From Lacrimispora sinapis (GTDB lineage: Bacteria > Bacillota > Clostridia > Lachnospirales > Lachnospiraceae): a stretch of DNA of 64,000 nt. The translations under genes and the position numbers were made by a program. Below, piece by piece: positions 15,567-24,411 of this stretch; position 1 is the first letter of the stretch; each line of letters opens with the position of its first letter. Where the stretch lies: NCBI RefSeq assembly GCF_043633585.1, contig NZ_CP141832.1, positions 3,038,001 to 3,102,000 of the forward strand. Reading direction: 5' to 3'. The notes beneath the pieces were generated by a model. It had not been told where the DNA came from, ran no database searches, and saw only the letters and a list, made by a program, of their open reading frames with translations.

Positions 15567-16457
15567 TTAAAATATACTTCCCGACGCATACCAGCTGTCC
15601 TTTAAATCCGCCCGGTAATCTGTGGCTTCCGGATTTAAGCTGTTAATCCTCACACCGCTGCTTCCTGCTTTCCCGGTTGCATGAATATAAGCACCATTCC
15701 CCAGGTACATGGCGATATGTCCCGGAAAGTACATCAAATCACCTGGCAGCATCTCCTCTTTTGGAATTTCATGGACCGGAAAACCTGGTTCTATTTTTGC
15801 ATCCCGGAAAATAATAATTCCATTTAACAGATAACTCTCCGACGTGAGTCCCGAACAATCAATTCCATCTGTGGATTTTCCTCCCCATCGGTACTGGGTC
15901 CCCAAATACTCCATTGCCGTTTCCGTCACTCCATCACGAAATTTTGTCTCATCCACAATTTCCCGCTGAGGCAGAATCCCCGTCCACAGCCCTTCCTGGG
16001 AGAATTTCTTTTCCCTCAAATGCTGGTTTCTCACATACCCGCACTGTCCGGAAAGAAGCTCTACTCTGGCCCATCCCTCCCGTTGGGAATTAAGATCCAA
16101 ACCCTTTATTAAAGCTCCTTTGGGAAGACTGAGCAAACGGATTCCCTGGACTCTTGGAAGGGATAGGATATCCACGTATCTTCCGTCAATGACCATGAGC
16201 CTGCTCTCTTCAAGCGCTTTTAAATCCTTTAAATCCAAAAGCAGCAAATCACTTTCTTTTACATATCCCGGATAATCATAAAATGTCCTGACCGGATAAA
16301 ATCCACGGATCAGATCCCCCATAATTTTAAGGCCTGTTCCATATAGTGCTTCATCAGCAATGGCAGATACCGTTTCTCCCCGCTTATTCTTTTTGGTTTC
16401 TTCCGGCCCCTCCCATAGGGTAACCACAGGTTTGTGAACGATTCCATACTGCTCCAT
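15567..16457 (-). CDS. NlpC/P60 cysteine peptidase, YkfC-like
   Basis: 296 residues: two N-terminal SH3-like modules (about 1-165) and a C-terminal NlpC/P60 domain with Cys in DGIDCSGLTSE, His in FPGHIAMYLG and a third polar His in YIHATGKAG. It lacks a signal peptide, as does B. subtilis YkfC, which cleaves gamma-D-Glu-diamino-acid bonds in muropeptides taken up by a transporter. The ribosome site AGGAGGG precedes the ATG. The gene sits 19 bp after oppF, supporting a role in digesting imported murein peptides. Confidence 0.87.
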   Translation of the reverse strand: MEQYGIVHKPVVTLWEGPEETKKNKRGETVSAIADEALYGTGLKIMGDLIRGFYPVRTFYDYPGYVKESDLLLLDLKDLKALEESRLMVIDGRYVDILSLPRVQGIRLLSLPKGALIKGLDLNSQREGWARVELLSGQCGYVRNQHLREKKFSQEGLWTGILPQREIVDETKFRDGVTETAMEYLGTQYRWGGKSTDGIDCSGLTSESYLLNGIIIFRDAKIEPGFPVHEIPKEEMLPGDLMYFPGHIAMYLGNGAYIHATGKAGSSGVRINSLNPEATDYRADLKDSWYASGSIF

Positions 16458-16476
16458 TCCACCCTCCTAAAAAATT

Positions 16477-17409
16477 CTAGTTCTCATACAGCTTCTTATA
16501 CTCTACCGCTTCTTTCCTGTTGGCAAGAACGAAATGGTTGGGACCAATTTCCTGCCAAAATGGTTTATCCTTTGAATAGTCATGTACCGAAGGATCATAG
16601 ACCAGCAGCTTTTTATGCTTTTCCCGCCTGGGGTCCGGCATGGGAATGGCCGATAACAACGCTCTTGTATACGGATGGAGCGCATGAGTAACCAGTTCCT
16701 CTGTGTCAGCCATTTCTACAAGCTCACCTTTTTGAATGACCGCAATCCGGTCTGTAATAAAACGCATGACCGACAAATCATGAGCGATGAAAAGATAGGT
16801 CATCCCCCGCTTTTTCTGCATTTCCATAAACAGATTCAAAACCTGGGCCCTCACGGAAACATCCAGGGCGGAAATCGGTTCATCTGCAATGATAAAATCC
16901 GGATTCATGATCAAAGCCCTTGCAATGCCGATCCTCTGTCTCTGTCCGCCTGAAAATTCATGGGGAAACCGGCCTGCAAATTCCGGCAGAAGTCCTACCT
17001 CGCCCAAAGCCTGCTGCACCCGTTTTTCCCTATTTCGTTTACTTAAACCGGGTTCCAGATTCCTTAAACCCTCGCTGATGATATAATCCACTTTGGCCCT
17101 TTCATTCAAAGATGCCTGGGGATCCTGAAAGATCATCTGTATTTCCTTTATTACTTTGTGATCCAGTTCCCTGGAAATAACCCCGTTGATCTTCTCTCCT
17201 TTATAAAGAATCTCTCCACCTGAGCTTTTTATGATCCTCATAATCGCCCGGCCAATGGTGGTTTTTCCCGACCCGGATTCTCCCACCAGTCCAAAGGTCT
17301 CCCCCTTGTATATTTTAAAACTCACCCTTTTAACTGCATCAAATCTCTTCCGGCGTTCTCTAAAGGTCACCTCCAGATCTTTCACTTCCAATAATACTTC
17401 CCGTTCCAT
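16477..17409 (-). CDS. oppF: Oligopeptide ABC transporter ATP-binding protein OppF-like
   Basis: 310 residues with Walker A GESGSGKTT, Q-loop MIFQDPQASLN, signature FSGGQRQRIGIARAL and Walker B FIIADEPISALD, plus the short oligopeptide-type C-terminal extension. It energises the permease on the cytoplasmic face. Its ATG overlaps the oppD stop (TGATG), so the two are translationally coupled. Confidence 0.93.
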   Translation of the reverse strand: MEREVLLEVKDLEVTFRERRKRFDAVKRVSFKIYKGETFGLVGESGSGKTTIGRAIMRIIKSSGGEILYKGEKINGVISRELDHKVIKEIQMIFQDPQASLNERAKVDYIISEGLRNLEPGLSKRNREKRVQQALGEVGLLPEFAGRFPHEFSGGQRQRIGIARALIMNPDFIIADEPISALDVSVRAQVLNLFMEMQKKRGMTYLFIAHDLSVMRFITDRIAVIQKGELVEMADTEELVTHALHPYTRALLSAIPMPDPRREKHKKLLVYDPSVHDYSKDKPFWQEIGPNHFVLANRKEAVEYKKLYEN

Positions 17410-18461
17410 CAGAACAGACCTCCTTTTCTGATTTTCTCAACCACCGGGGGCAAAGGTACCTTGGGCGCTCTGGGGTCCAGCAGCCAGGTTTTCGCCTTAT
17501 GAGTAGGTGACACCTCAAAATAAGGGGGGCATTTTACAAAATCAATCTTCAGTGCCCGTGGATTACGGGGTGCAAAGGCATCCCCCTGTATGGAGGCAAA
17601 TAGGCTGGGAGGCGTTCCCGGAATGGAAAAAAGCTCTGTTCCCTTCTGTCCCGCCTGGGGAAGAGAGGATAAAAGTGCCCAGGTATAAGGATGCCTTGGA
17701 TCGTAAAAGATTTCCTCGCATGTTCCGATCTCCACCATATCACCTGCATACATAACCGCCACCCGGTCAGCAATATTGGCCACCACGCCCAAATCATGGG
17801 TGATTAAAATGACCGAAAGCTTATATTTGCGGCGCAGCTCCTTTAAAAGGTCAAGAATCTGTGCCTGAATCGTTACATCAAGGGCTGTAGTAGGCTCGTC
17901 ACAAATCAAAATCCTGGGATTGCAGGCAATGGCTATGGCAATCACCACACGCTGTCTCATGCCTCCGGAAAATTCATGAGGATATTGCTCAAACCTTTTT
18001 TCCGGTTCCTCAATTCCTACATCTTCCAAATATTCCATGGTCTTTTTTATGGCATCCATCCGCCCCACTTTCTGGTGAAGCAGGATTGCCTCCATGATCT
18101 GGCTTCCAATGGTGCGCAGAGGATTTAAACTGGTCATAGGGTCCTGCATGATCATGGCAATCTCATGTCCCCTGATTTTGATCCAGTCCTTTTCCCGTTC
18201 AATGGCAGTCAGTTCCACTCCACTCTCATCATTACCTCCATAATAAACAGCACTCCCTCCCGCTACCCATCCGTTTTTCTCCAACAGCCCCAGAAAGGAT
18301 CTGGTAAATACCGATTTTCCGCTTCCTGACTCTCCCACAATCGCCAGAACTTCTCCCTTATATAAATCCAGAGAAATTCCCCGAACCGCATGAAGAATTT
18401 TTCCTCTCAATTCAAAACGGATATCCAAGTCCTTCACTTCCAACATTTTTTTACGTTCCAT
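17409..18461 (-). CDS. oppD: Oligopeptide ABC transporter ATP-binding protein OppD-like
   Basis: 350 residues: Walker A GESGSGKSVF, MIMQDPMTSLNP, signature FSGGMRQRVVIAIAIA, Walker B ILICDEPTTALD, and the oligo_HPY C-terminal domain (HPYTWALLSSLPQ..., PGTPPSL, CPP). It pairs with OppF as a heterodimeric ATPase. The start is supported by AAGGAGG, with 11 bp to oppC. Confidence 0.93.
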   Translation of the reverse strand: MERKKMLEVKDLDIRFELRGKILHAVRGISLDLYKGEVLAIVGESGSGKSVFTRSFLGLLEKNGWVAGGSAVYYGGNDESGVELTAIEREKDWIKIRGHEIAMIMQDPMTSLNPLRTIGSQIMEAILLHQKVGRMDAIKKTMEYLEDVGIEEPEKRFEQYPHEFSGGMRQRVVIAIAIACNPRILICDEPTTALDVTIQAQILDLLKELRRKYKLSVILITHDLGVVANIADRVAVMYAGDMVEIGTCEEIFYDPRHPYTWALLSSLPQAGQKGTELFSIPGTPPSLFASIQGDAFAPRNPRALKIDFVKCPPYFEVSPTHKAKTWLLDPRAPKVPLPPVVEKIRKGGLF

Positions 18462-18472
18462 CCCCTACCTCC

Positions 18473-19459
18473 TTATACGTGATTTCTCGGATCAGCCGCA
18501 TCAGAAAAGGCATTGCCGATGATATAAAATGAAATCGTCACAAAAGAAAGGATGATAGTGGGATAAACCAACTGATACCGCAAAGCCGCACTGGTAATCA
18601 AAACCCTTCCTTCATTGATCAGATTCCCAAGACTGGGAATATCCACGGGAAGCCCCAATCCGATATAGGTAATAAAAACCTCATTTCCAATAGCTGCGGG
18701 AATCGTAAGTGCCATACGAAGCATAATTACCGAAACCAGATAAGGAAGCAGATTTTTCACGATAATCCGGCTGACCGGCGTACCAAGACACCGGCTGGCC
18801 ACGTTATAATCCCTGTCCCTGATCATCAAGATCTGATTCCTTATAAACCTTGCCATCTGGATCCACCCGGTAAGGCACATAGCAAAAACCAGTGTCTTAA
18901 CCCCCGGCTTTAGAATATAAGAGATTAAGATAAGAATAATGGTATTAGGAATATTATCTACGATATTATAAATCTCAGTAAGTATAAAATCTGCTTTTCT
19001 CACATATCCCCAGATCACACCCACCGTAATGCCAATCAGCGCTTCTGCCAAAGCCACGGAAAGCCCGATCAAAAGAGACGTCCTGGTTCCCGCCCAAATT
19101 CTTGCCCATAAATCCTGCCCAATGGAATTGGTCCCCAGCAAAAAAACTTTCCCCGGAGGAACATTCCGGTACTGCATTCCCCTGCTGTCATTCATAATCT
19201 TGTTGGGATCATACTGCCCCGGCAGATACGGCTGGACAAATGTAAATGCCAGCAATAAAACCAGCAAAACCAAAAGCGCCACAGCTCCCCGGTTCTTTAA
19301 GAACGCCTGAACCGTACTATTCCAATAGGAATAATTGCTGTACCCCGTTTTCTCCGCTTCCTCCTTTTTAAATTCCGCAAAAGAAAACAGTTCCGCTTCC
19401 TCCATATGCTCCATAATCTGTGCCTCTTTCGTATGACGGTAAGAAAACTGCTTCATCAT
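18473..19459 (-). CDS. oppC: Oligopeptide ABC transporter permease OppC-like
   Basis: 328 residues from ATG 19459, which overlaps the oppB stop (ATGA); GAGGGGG is the ribosome site. An N-terminal cytoplasmic tail of about 60 residues precedes the first membrane helix (VALLVLLVLLLAFTFV). The BPD_transp_1 core has five more helices and the EAA-type loop ASRCLGTPVSRIIVKNLLP. A longer frame reaching 19549 exists but lies inside oppB. Confidence 0.9.
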   Translation of the reverse strand: MMKQFSYRHTKEAQIMEHMEEAELFSFAEFKKEEAEKTGYSNYSYWNSTVQAFLKNRGAVALLVLLVLLLAFTFVQPYLPGQYDPNKIMNDSRGMQYRNVPPGKVFLLGTNSIGQDLWARIWAGTRTSLLIGLSVALAEALIGITVGVIWGYVRKADFILTEIYNIVDNIPNTIILILISYILKPGVKTLVFAMCLTGWIQMARFIRNQILMIRDRDYNVASRCLGTPVSRIIVKNLLPYLVSVIMLRMALTIPAAIGNEVFITYIGLGLPVDIPSLGNLINEGRVLITSAALRYQLVYPTIILSFVTISFYIIGNAFSDAADPRNHV

Positions 19460-20397
19460 CGGTCCCCCTCTTTCCCTGCCAAGCTGATTCTGGGATCCAG
19501 CATAACCATCAACAAATCTCCAAACAGCAGACCTAACACTCCCACACATGCATAGAGCAGCACGATTCCCTGAACCATGGCATTGTCATGCTTTTTAATC
19601 ACCGTAACAAGAAGTCCTCCCATCCCCGGGATGCTGTAAAGAGATTCAATATAAATGGAACCGATGACTGTATTTAAAAATGCAGTGGGTATGTACTGCA
19701 CCAGAGGAACAAATGCATTCCGGAAGATATGCTTCAACATGATCCCCCCTTCCGACATTCCTTTTGCTTTCGCCAGTTTTACATAATCCCGGTTATTTTC
19801 ATCCACCATGTAACGTCTCAGCCACATGCCGTAAAAAGCAATATTACCAAGTGACATGGAGATAATCGGAAGAATCCAGTATTTGGGATCATCAATCTGA
19901 AACAAAAGCCCCACATTCAACAGTCTGGTTCCATAAAGCTGGATATAAAGAAAGTAAACGGCTGCCGGAACCGCCTGGATGCAGACAATAAAAAGTGTTC
20001 CCACCCGGTCCGCAAAACCATTCTGATTCTTTGCCATTACCGCTCCCAGCAAAATCCCCGCAAACAAGGAAACGATCATAGAACAAACCCCAAGCTTTAT
20101 GGAAACCGGCAGCTTATCGGCTAAAATATCAGAGACAGGAACATTGGCACGGTAAATTCTTGATACCCCCAAATCTCCATGCAAAAGATCATTGAAAAAG
20201 CGGAGAAGCTGGACCGGAAGAGGATCATTAAGTCCCATTTCCTTTAACCCCACCTGTATCTGCTGCGGTGTCATTTTATCAAAGTTCTGGAAATATCCTT
20301 CTATTGGCATAAAACGGAGCAGGCAAAACACCACCGTTAAAATAACTGCCAACGTAAGAAAGGAACGTGCCATTCTTTTCCCCAAATACCATCCCAT
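19456..20397 (-). CDS. oppB: Oligopeptide ABC transporter permease OppB-like
   Basis: 313 residues: first helix SFLTLAVILTVVFCLLRF, an extracellular loop with LGLNDP-like sequence (MGLNDPLPVQ), then the BPD_transp_1 domain with the EAA loop YVKLAKAKGMSEGGIMLKHI. ATG 20397 is preceded by AGGAG. The frame remains open to 20493, without a ribosome site there. About 120 bp separate it from the binding-protein gene. Confidence 0.9.
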   Translation of the reverse strand: MGWYLGKRMARSFLTLAVILTVVFCLLRFMPIEGYFQNFDKMTPQQIQVGLKEMGLNDPLPVQLLRFFNDLLHGDLGVSRIYRANVPVSDILADKLPVSIKLGVCSMIVSLFAGILLGAVMAKNQNGFADRVGTLFIVCIQAVPAAVYFLYIQLYGTRLLNVGLLFQIDDPKYWILPIISMSLGNIAFYGMWLRRYMVDENNRDYVKLAKAKGMSEGGIMLKHIFRNAFVPLVQYIPTAFLNTVIGSIYIESLYSIPGMGGLLVTVIKKHDNAMVQGIVLLYACVGVLGLLFGDLLMVMLDPRISLAGKEGDR

Positions 20398-20519
20398 CCT
20401 CTTCCCGTCTCCTCTCCTTTTATAATATGAACTCTTTAAAAACAGAGACCCTCCACCCTTCCAGACGGTGTTTTCCCGCCGAATCAGAAACACACCCGCC
20501 CGGCAAAATTGGCCCCTTT

Positions 20520-22499
20520 CTATTTCCCGTTCGCATCCCGATTCGCTTTAAACTCCTCCATGGAAACATAATGATCCAGGAGATGCTGCCCTTTATACCG
20601 CAGATTTGACACCCCAAACGGTGCATACTGTCCCTCAAACACGTTAAGCTTGATTGCCAGATATTTGCTAACCGAAATACTGTAAGGCAGAACAAATGCG
20701 TGCTCAATGAGGCTGGCCTCCGCCCTGGCAAATGCTTCATACCGGGCATTTATATCCACTTTCATATCTTTTGCCGCATCAACCAGATCAAAATACTCCT
20801 TTGCCGCTTCTGCAGAAGGCGTTCCCTCTTCAATGATTTTAGCAATATTTCCATATTTATAACCCAGATCATATCCATTATCTCCCTTCGCCTGATAAAA
20901 TGGATCTGTAAAGGTTTCCGGATCTGCATAATCCGCCCCCCAGTTGCATTTCATCAGGGCAAATTTTCCGCTTCTGCGGACCTCCGTTAAAAATCCGTCT
21001 GCCGGCCCCGCCTGAACTACGATATCAATAAAATCGCTTCCAAGAAGGCTCTCCATCTGCTGCTCCACCACCTGGCACTCCTTATCCCAGTTAATCTCAG
21101 AAGGATTGTATGGCATTAAAACTTTCACCGGAAACGTCACCCCCTCTGCAGCCAGTTCCTTCTTTGCCATATCCCGGTATGTTTTTGCCTTAGCCTCATC
21201 AAACGTATTTCCCAAAGCCTTCATATCACCTATGGTTGTATAATCCGTTCCATCCGCATTAAATGTGAACTCAGGCGGCGTAATGGACTGGATCACAAAA
21301 TCCTCCGGAGTGGAAGGCTCTATAACAGCTACTTCCTTTGTTTTGTTCAGGGCTGCAAATAATGCCTTACGGAAATTTTCATTATTCACGGCCTTTCTCC
21401 ATTTATCCGGCTCATACTGAGGTTCAAACTGTGGATTAAAGTTAAAGCAATAGAAATAGGAATAGCTGGTCTTGGGTCTCTCACGGCTCACAAGATTTTT
21501 CGTATCCTTCCCATTCAGCCAGTCATCAAGAATATCCGCTGAAATTTCTGCATAATCCACCTCTCCCCGCTTCACCATCTCCGGACCGATGGTATTAGAT
21601 TCTGCATTGTATATTTCATGGATTTCATCTATGTAAACAGAATTGGCATCGTAATTAAACGGATTCTTCTTTAACACATGCTTCTCTTGTGGAGAAAATT
21701 CCGCCAAATAATAAGCACCGTTATAATACATCTTATCTGCCCCCGTACCAAAATCCTTCCCAAGCTCCTGAAGCTGCGGCCCATAAGCCGGCATATAAAC
21801 AATATAAGCCAAAGAAGACAGGAAATAAGGAACCTCCTTTTCCAGAGTATAGGTAAGCGTATGTTCATCCACCGCTTTCACTCCCACTTGCGAAAAGTCA
21901 ATGGAATTCCACACCGTTCCCTCCTGGTCTGTCCCTCCATTGTAAACAAGTCCGTTATAGTAACTTTCCGCATTTGCAATCATCCCAAAAAGCTTCTGCA
22001 CATTGGCACTTTCATTTTCCGGAGACAGCTGGTACTTCATGGCATCCACAAAATCCTGAGCCGTAACCTCCGCCACTTCTGCCCCCGTATTATCCACCCA
22101 TTTCGCCTCCCGCAGTTTTAAGGTCCAGGTCAAGGTCTCAGGGTCATAACTCCATTCCGTAGCCAATCCCGGCTTGATCCGCCCCAAGCTGTCATATTCC
22201 ACCAGTGTATCCACACAGTTTGCACCAATTTTATAATCTCCCTCCGAAGATGAAACAAGATAATTCAGAGTCGATACCTCCGCCCCATACAATTTTGTAT
22301 AAACTGCCGGACTGCCACTCTCCCTCCCATTAGCCCCGTTTGCCCCATTTTCTCCATCTCCCCTGTTTGCCCCATTTGCACCATATCCTTCCATTTTTGC
22401 CCCATTTTCTCCAGTCTTTCTTGTACTGCACCCACTAAATATAATGGTAATCCCAAAACCCATGCACAACAAAACTGCTGCTAATCTGACTCTTTTCAT
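20520..22499 (-). CDS. oppA: Oligopeptide-binding lipoprotein OppA-like (SBP_bac_5)
   Basis: 659 residues. A lipoprotein signal ends in FSGC (Cys about 24), followed by a low-complexity Gly/Asn/Ala linker of about 35 residues with repeated GANGAN units, then an SBP_bac_5 domain (LVEYDSLGRIKPGLATEWSY, WTLKLREAKWVDN, NFRKALFAALNK, CNWGADYADPETFTDPF). It captures peptides outside the membrane for OppBCDF. GGAGG lies 7 bp before the ATG. It is first in the operon, the usual place for the most abundant component. Downstream genes suggest murein peptides as cargo (inference). Confidence 0.92.
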   Translation of the reverse strand: MKRVRLAAVLLCMGFGITIIFSGCSTRKTGENGAKMEGYGANGANRGDGENGANGANGRESGSPAVYTKLYGAEVSTLNYLVSSSEGDYKIGANCVDTLVEYDSLGRIKPGLATEWSYDPETLTWTLKLREAKWVDNTGAEVAEVTAQDFVDAMKYQLSPENESANVQKLFGMIANAESYYNGLVYNGGTDQEGTVWNSIDFSQVGVKAVDEHTLTYTLEKEVPYFLSSLAYIVYMPAYGPQLQELGKDFGTGADKMYYNGAYYLAEFSPQEKHVLKKNPFNYDANSVYIDEIHEIYNAESNTIGPEMVKRGEVDYAEISADILDDWLNGKDTKNLVSRERPKTSYSYFYCFNFNPQFEPQYEPDKWRKAVNNENFRKALFAALNKTKEVAVIEPSTPEDFVIQSITPPEFTFNADGTDYTTIGDMKALGNTFDEAKAKTYRDMAKKELAAEGVTFPVKVLMPYNPSEINWDKECQVVEQQMESLLGSDFIDIVVQAGPADGFLTEVRRSGKFALMKCNWGADYADPETFTDPFYQAKGDNGYDLGYKYGNIAKIIEEGTPSAEAAKEYFDLVDAAKDMKVDINARYEAFARAEASLIEHAFVLPYSISVSKYLAIKLNVFEGQYAPFGVSNLRYKGQHLLDHYVSMEEFKANRDANGK

Positions 22500-22576
22500 T
22501 TATATTCCTCCATATTCTACCATTCTTAATTATAATCAGACTAAAATGTAACCCGATTTTAAATCATCCCTTTAAA

Positions 22577-22729
22577 TCAGGTCTTCATTTCTGATCCATA
22601 AAAATATGCCTCCTCTCCCTCCATTAAATTTCTGATGCAACTCAATAAAATGTCCGCGATCCTACGCTTAAGCCTGTGGGCCTCTGTCTCATTTCCGTAA
22701 AAGCAAACAATAGAGACATTTTCCCACAA
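22577..22729 (-). pseudogene. Possible 5'-truncated gene remnant
   Basis: A 50-codon minus-strand frame with protein-like content (VSIVCFYGNETEAHRLKRR, ADILLSCIRNLMEGEEAYFY, GSEMKT end) has no ATG or ribosome site; only a TTG at 22729 could start it, and a terminator-like hairpin lies immediately upstream. It looks like the C-terminus of a lost gene. The family was not recognised and chance cannot be excluded. Confidence 0.25.
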
Positions 22730-22748
22730 GTATGTTACTATTTGTTAC

Positions 22749-22798
22749 AAAAAAAGAGGCACTGGACCTATCGTCTGCAGCTACCTCATTGTGCCTTA
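22749..22798 (-). terminator. Minus-strand terminator downstream of tRNA-Arg
   Basis: On the minus strand AAGGCAC ... GTGCCT closes a roughly 28-nt loop and is followed by C and seven T. About 185 bp of AT-rich DNA without recognisable genes separates it from the hairpin next to the tRNA, so a short untranslated RNA between them is possible. Confidence 0.5.
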
Positions 22799-22984
22799 AT
22801 ATGAATTATTTTACTCTAATTTTGGTATAATAAAAGGATCAAATAAATAAGTCAATGTAACATAAATAAATTTTTTATTATAATAAATCCAACTTATGAT
22901 TATTTAAGCAATGATATTCTATAAATATTATTTTATATTACAATTCTCCCCCTTATATTCTTAATCACCAAAAAAATATACAAA

Positions 22985-23021
22985 AAAAGAACAGTTTTCA
23001 AAAAACAAAAACTGTTCTTTT
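22985..23021 (-). terminator. Terminator immediately after tRNA-Arg
   Basis: A perfect 14-bp stem AAAAGAACAGTTTT / AAAACTGTTCTTTT with a 9-nt loop lies directly 3' of the tRNA. T runs on both sides make it bidirectional. Confidence 0.8.
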
Positions 23022-23023
23022 CA

Positions 23024-23097
23024 TGCGCTGGACAAGATTCGAACTCGCGGCCTTCTGGTCCGTAGCCAGACGCTCTATCCAACTGAGCTACCAACGC
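23024..23097 (-). tRNA. tRNA-Arg (anticodon ACG)
   Basis: A 74-nt cloverleaf: acceptor GCGTTGG/CCAGCGC, D arm GCTC...GAGC, anticodon stem TCTGG/CCAGA with loop CTACGGA, T loop TTCGAAT. It is a stand-alone gene and differs in most stems from the second ACG tRNA-Arg at 24514. CCA is not encoded. Confidence 0.93.
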
Positions 23098-23196
23098 AAT
23101 TATTTTACATCAGTAACTATACACCTAATTTATCCATTTGTAAAGATATGATTTCCTCTTAAACCCTTTAACCAAAAAAAATTGTATGGTTACTGT

Positions 23197-23380
23197 TGCA
23201 CTATTTTTTATCCATCTTTATTTATTCACTATTTTTAGTGCATCATTATTTACTTAACATTCTATATCCAACACTATTTACTCAACATTTTTAATGTACC
23301 ATTATTTTTTCAACCTTCTTTACACACTATTATTTTTTCAACCTTCCTTATACAACACTATTAATGCATCATTCCTTTTT
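23197..23380. repeat. Degenerate ~28-bp AT-rich tandem repeats
   Basis: Read on the minus strand, five to six diverged units follow the pattern GTTGAGTAAATAATG then RTRCAYTAAAAAT. The two best-conserved copies share CTATTATTTTTTCAACCTTC-type blocks (about 23306-23360 on the plus strand). The array lies between rraA and tRNA-Arg. No coding content or hairpin is apparent. Confidence 0.55.
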
Positions 23381-23445
23381 CGCCATTATTTAACACTATA
23401 TGCCTTTTATTTTTATTATAATAGTAGTACTGATAAAAAAACGTT

Positions 23446-24141
23446 TTATTTGATCATATCAAGTACCCATTGAGGTGCGAGCTGAGGCAATTCTTTTCCG
23501 TTCCTTTTTGCTTCTCTATAAGCCTCAATCGTGCGGCTCCGATCTATTTCATAGGCCAGTTTCTCTTCCGCCAGATCAAGGACTTGACCGATATACTCTC
23601 TGGGTATGACACATACGCCATCAGAATCGCCTGCTACCAGATCACCCGGATTCACCTTAACACCACCGCAAAAAATTTCCGTGTTTACATTCCCCTCATC
23701 CTTTTTAATTGGTGAATTCGGTATGAAGCCTTTGCTATAGACTGGAAATCCCAACTTAATATTTCCCTCTCTGTCTCTTGTGTATCCATCAACCACCATT
23801 CCCTCAAAACCGATTGCCTGACACGCACCCATAATTAAATCACCACAATATGCTCTGCTCTCAAATCCTTTTCCATCAATCACCATAACATAACCTTCCG
23901 ACGGAGCACTATAAGTTGCCAAATGTATGGGAAAATTATCACCATTTCCAGTTTGTACAGTCAAAGCTGTGCCCACCATAGTCATTCCAGGGGCAACCGG
24001 TTTAATAGCTGCTTCCATGCATCCGTTATTTCGTAAATCTATATTTGCTTTTTTTACCCCATCACATAAAAGTGCAACGCTAAGATTTCTAGCCCTTTCC
24101 AAATACTTTTGTTCTATCAATTCTGCAGATTTATTAAACAT
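23446..24141 (-). CDS. RraA-family protein (HMG/CHA aldolase-like)
   Basis: 231 residues of the RraA/dimethylmenaquinone-methyltransferase-like fold. The signature GDLIMGACQAIG...GMVVDGYTRD (Gly-Asp, then Arg-Asp about 20 residues later) matches the metal/pyruvate site of 4-hydroxy-4-methyl-2-oxoglutarate aldolases. PGDLVAGDSDGVCVIP is the second family block. Whether it is an aldolase, an oxaloacetate decarboxylase or a regulator cannot be told. AAAGGGGAA lies 3 bp before the ATG. It stands alone in an AT-rich stretch between tRNA genes, next to repeats and gene remnants, which suggests acquisition by transfer. Confidence 0.85.
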   Translation of the reverse strand: MFNKSAELIEQKYLERARNLSVALLCDGVKKANIDLRNNGCMEAAIKPVAPGMTMVGTALTVQTGNGDNFPIHLATYSAPSEGYVMVIDGKGFESRAYCGDLIMGACQAIGFEGMVVDGYTRDREGNIKLGFPVYSKGFIPNSPIKKDEGNVNTEIFCGGVKVNPGDLVAGDSDGVCVIPREYIGQVLDLAEEKLAYEIDRSRTIEAYREAKRNGKELPQLAPQWVLDMIK

Positions 24142-24186
24142 ATGTTCCCCTTTAAAATTTTGTTTATTTTATATTCTCACCTGGTG

Positions 24187-24218
24187 TTGTTTCATTTAAT
24201 GTTTGTTTCGTTTAATGT
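24187..24218 (-). promoter_or_regulatory. Two adjacent 16-bp direct repeats upstream of rraA-like gene
   Basis: On the minus strand ACATTAAACGAAACAA is followed directly by ACATTAAATGAAACAA (one mismatch), about 45-75 bp before the start codon. Side-by-side repeats in this position are a likely regulator-binding site. The regulator is unknown. Confidence 0.4.
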
Positions 24219-24271
24219 TCGCTTTTAGGAGCATTCTATTTCTACCTTATAATCAGCCAATAACTCCATCC

Positions 24272-24354
24272 AAGCATTTGCCTTACTCCCTTACCTCTGC
24301 AAACATTTACATTATAAAAAAGTTTGTCTAATTTCTCCATATAGGCAAATGCTT
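24272..24354. repeat. 12-bp inverted repeat with long loop
   Basis: AAGCATTTGCCT (24272-24283) and AGGCAAATGCTT (24343-24354) are perfect complements around 59 bp. Small minus-strand coding fragments lie across it (for example KANAWMELLADYKVEIECS ending near 24233), so it may be part of a decayed gene or a tiny mobile remnant. Apart from this, the repeats and the terminators, 24142-24513 shows nothing. Confidence 0.4.
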
Positions 24355-24382
24355 AACTATAATAAAAATCAAGTATAACACG

Positions 24383-24411
24383 AAAAAAGCACCCTGTATA
24401 GGATGCTTTTA
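24383..24411 (-). terminator. Second terminator of the rRNA/tRNA operon
   Basis: On the minus strand AAAAGCA-T-CCT / AGG-G-TGCTTTT is followed by TTTTTT-like sequence. It backs up the terminator at 24447. Confidence 0.75.

Noticed and set aside
24221..24340. 32-codon minus-strand frame (MEKLDKLFYNVNVCRGKG start)
   Set aside because: It overlaps a second protein-like frame, lacks a clear ribosome site and spans an inverted repeat; kept only as possible debris.
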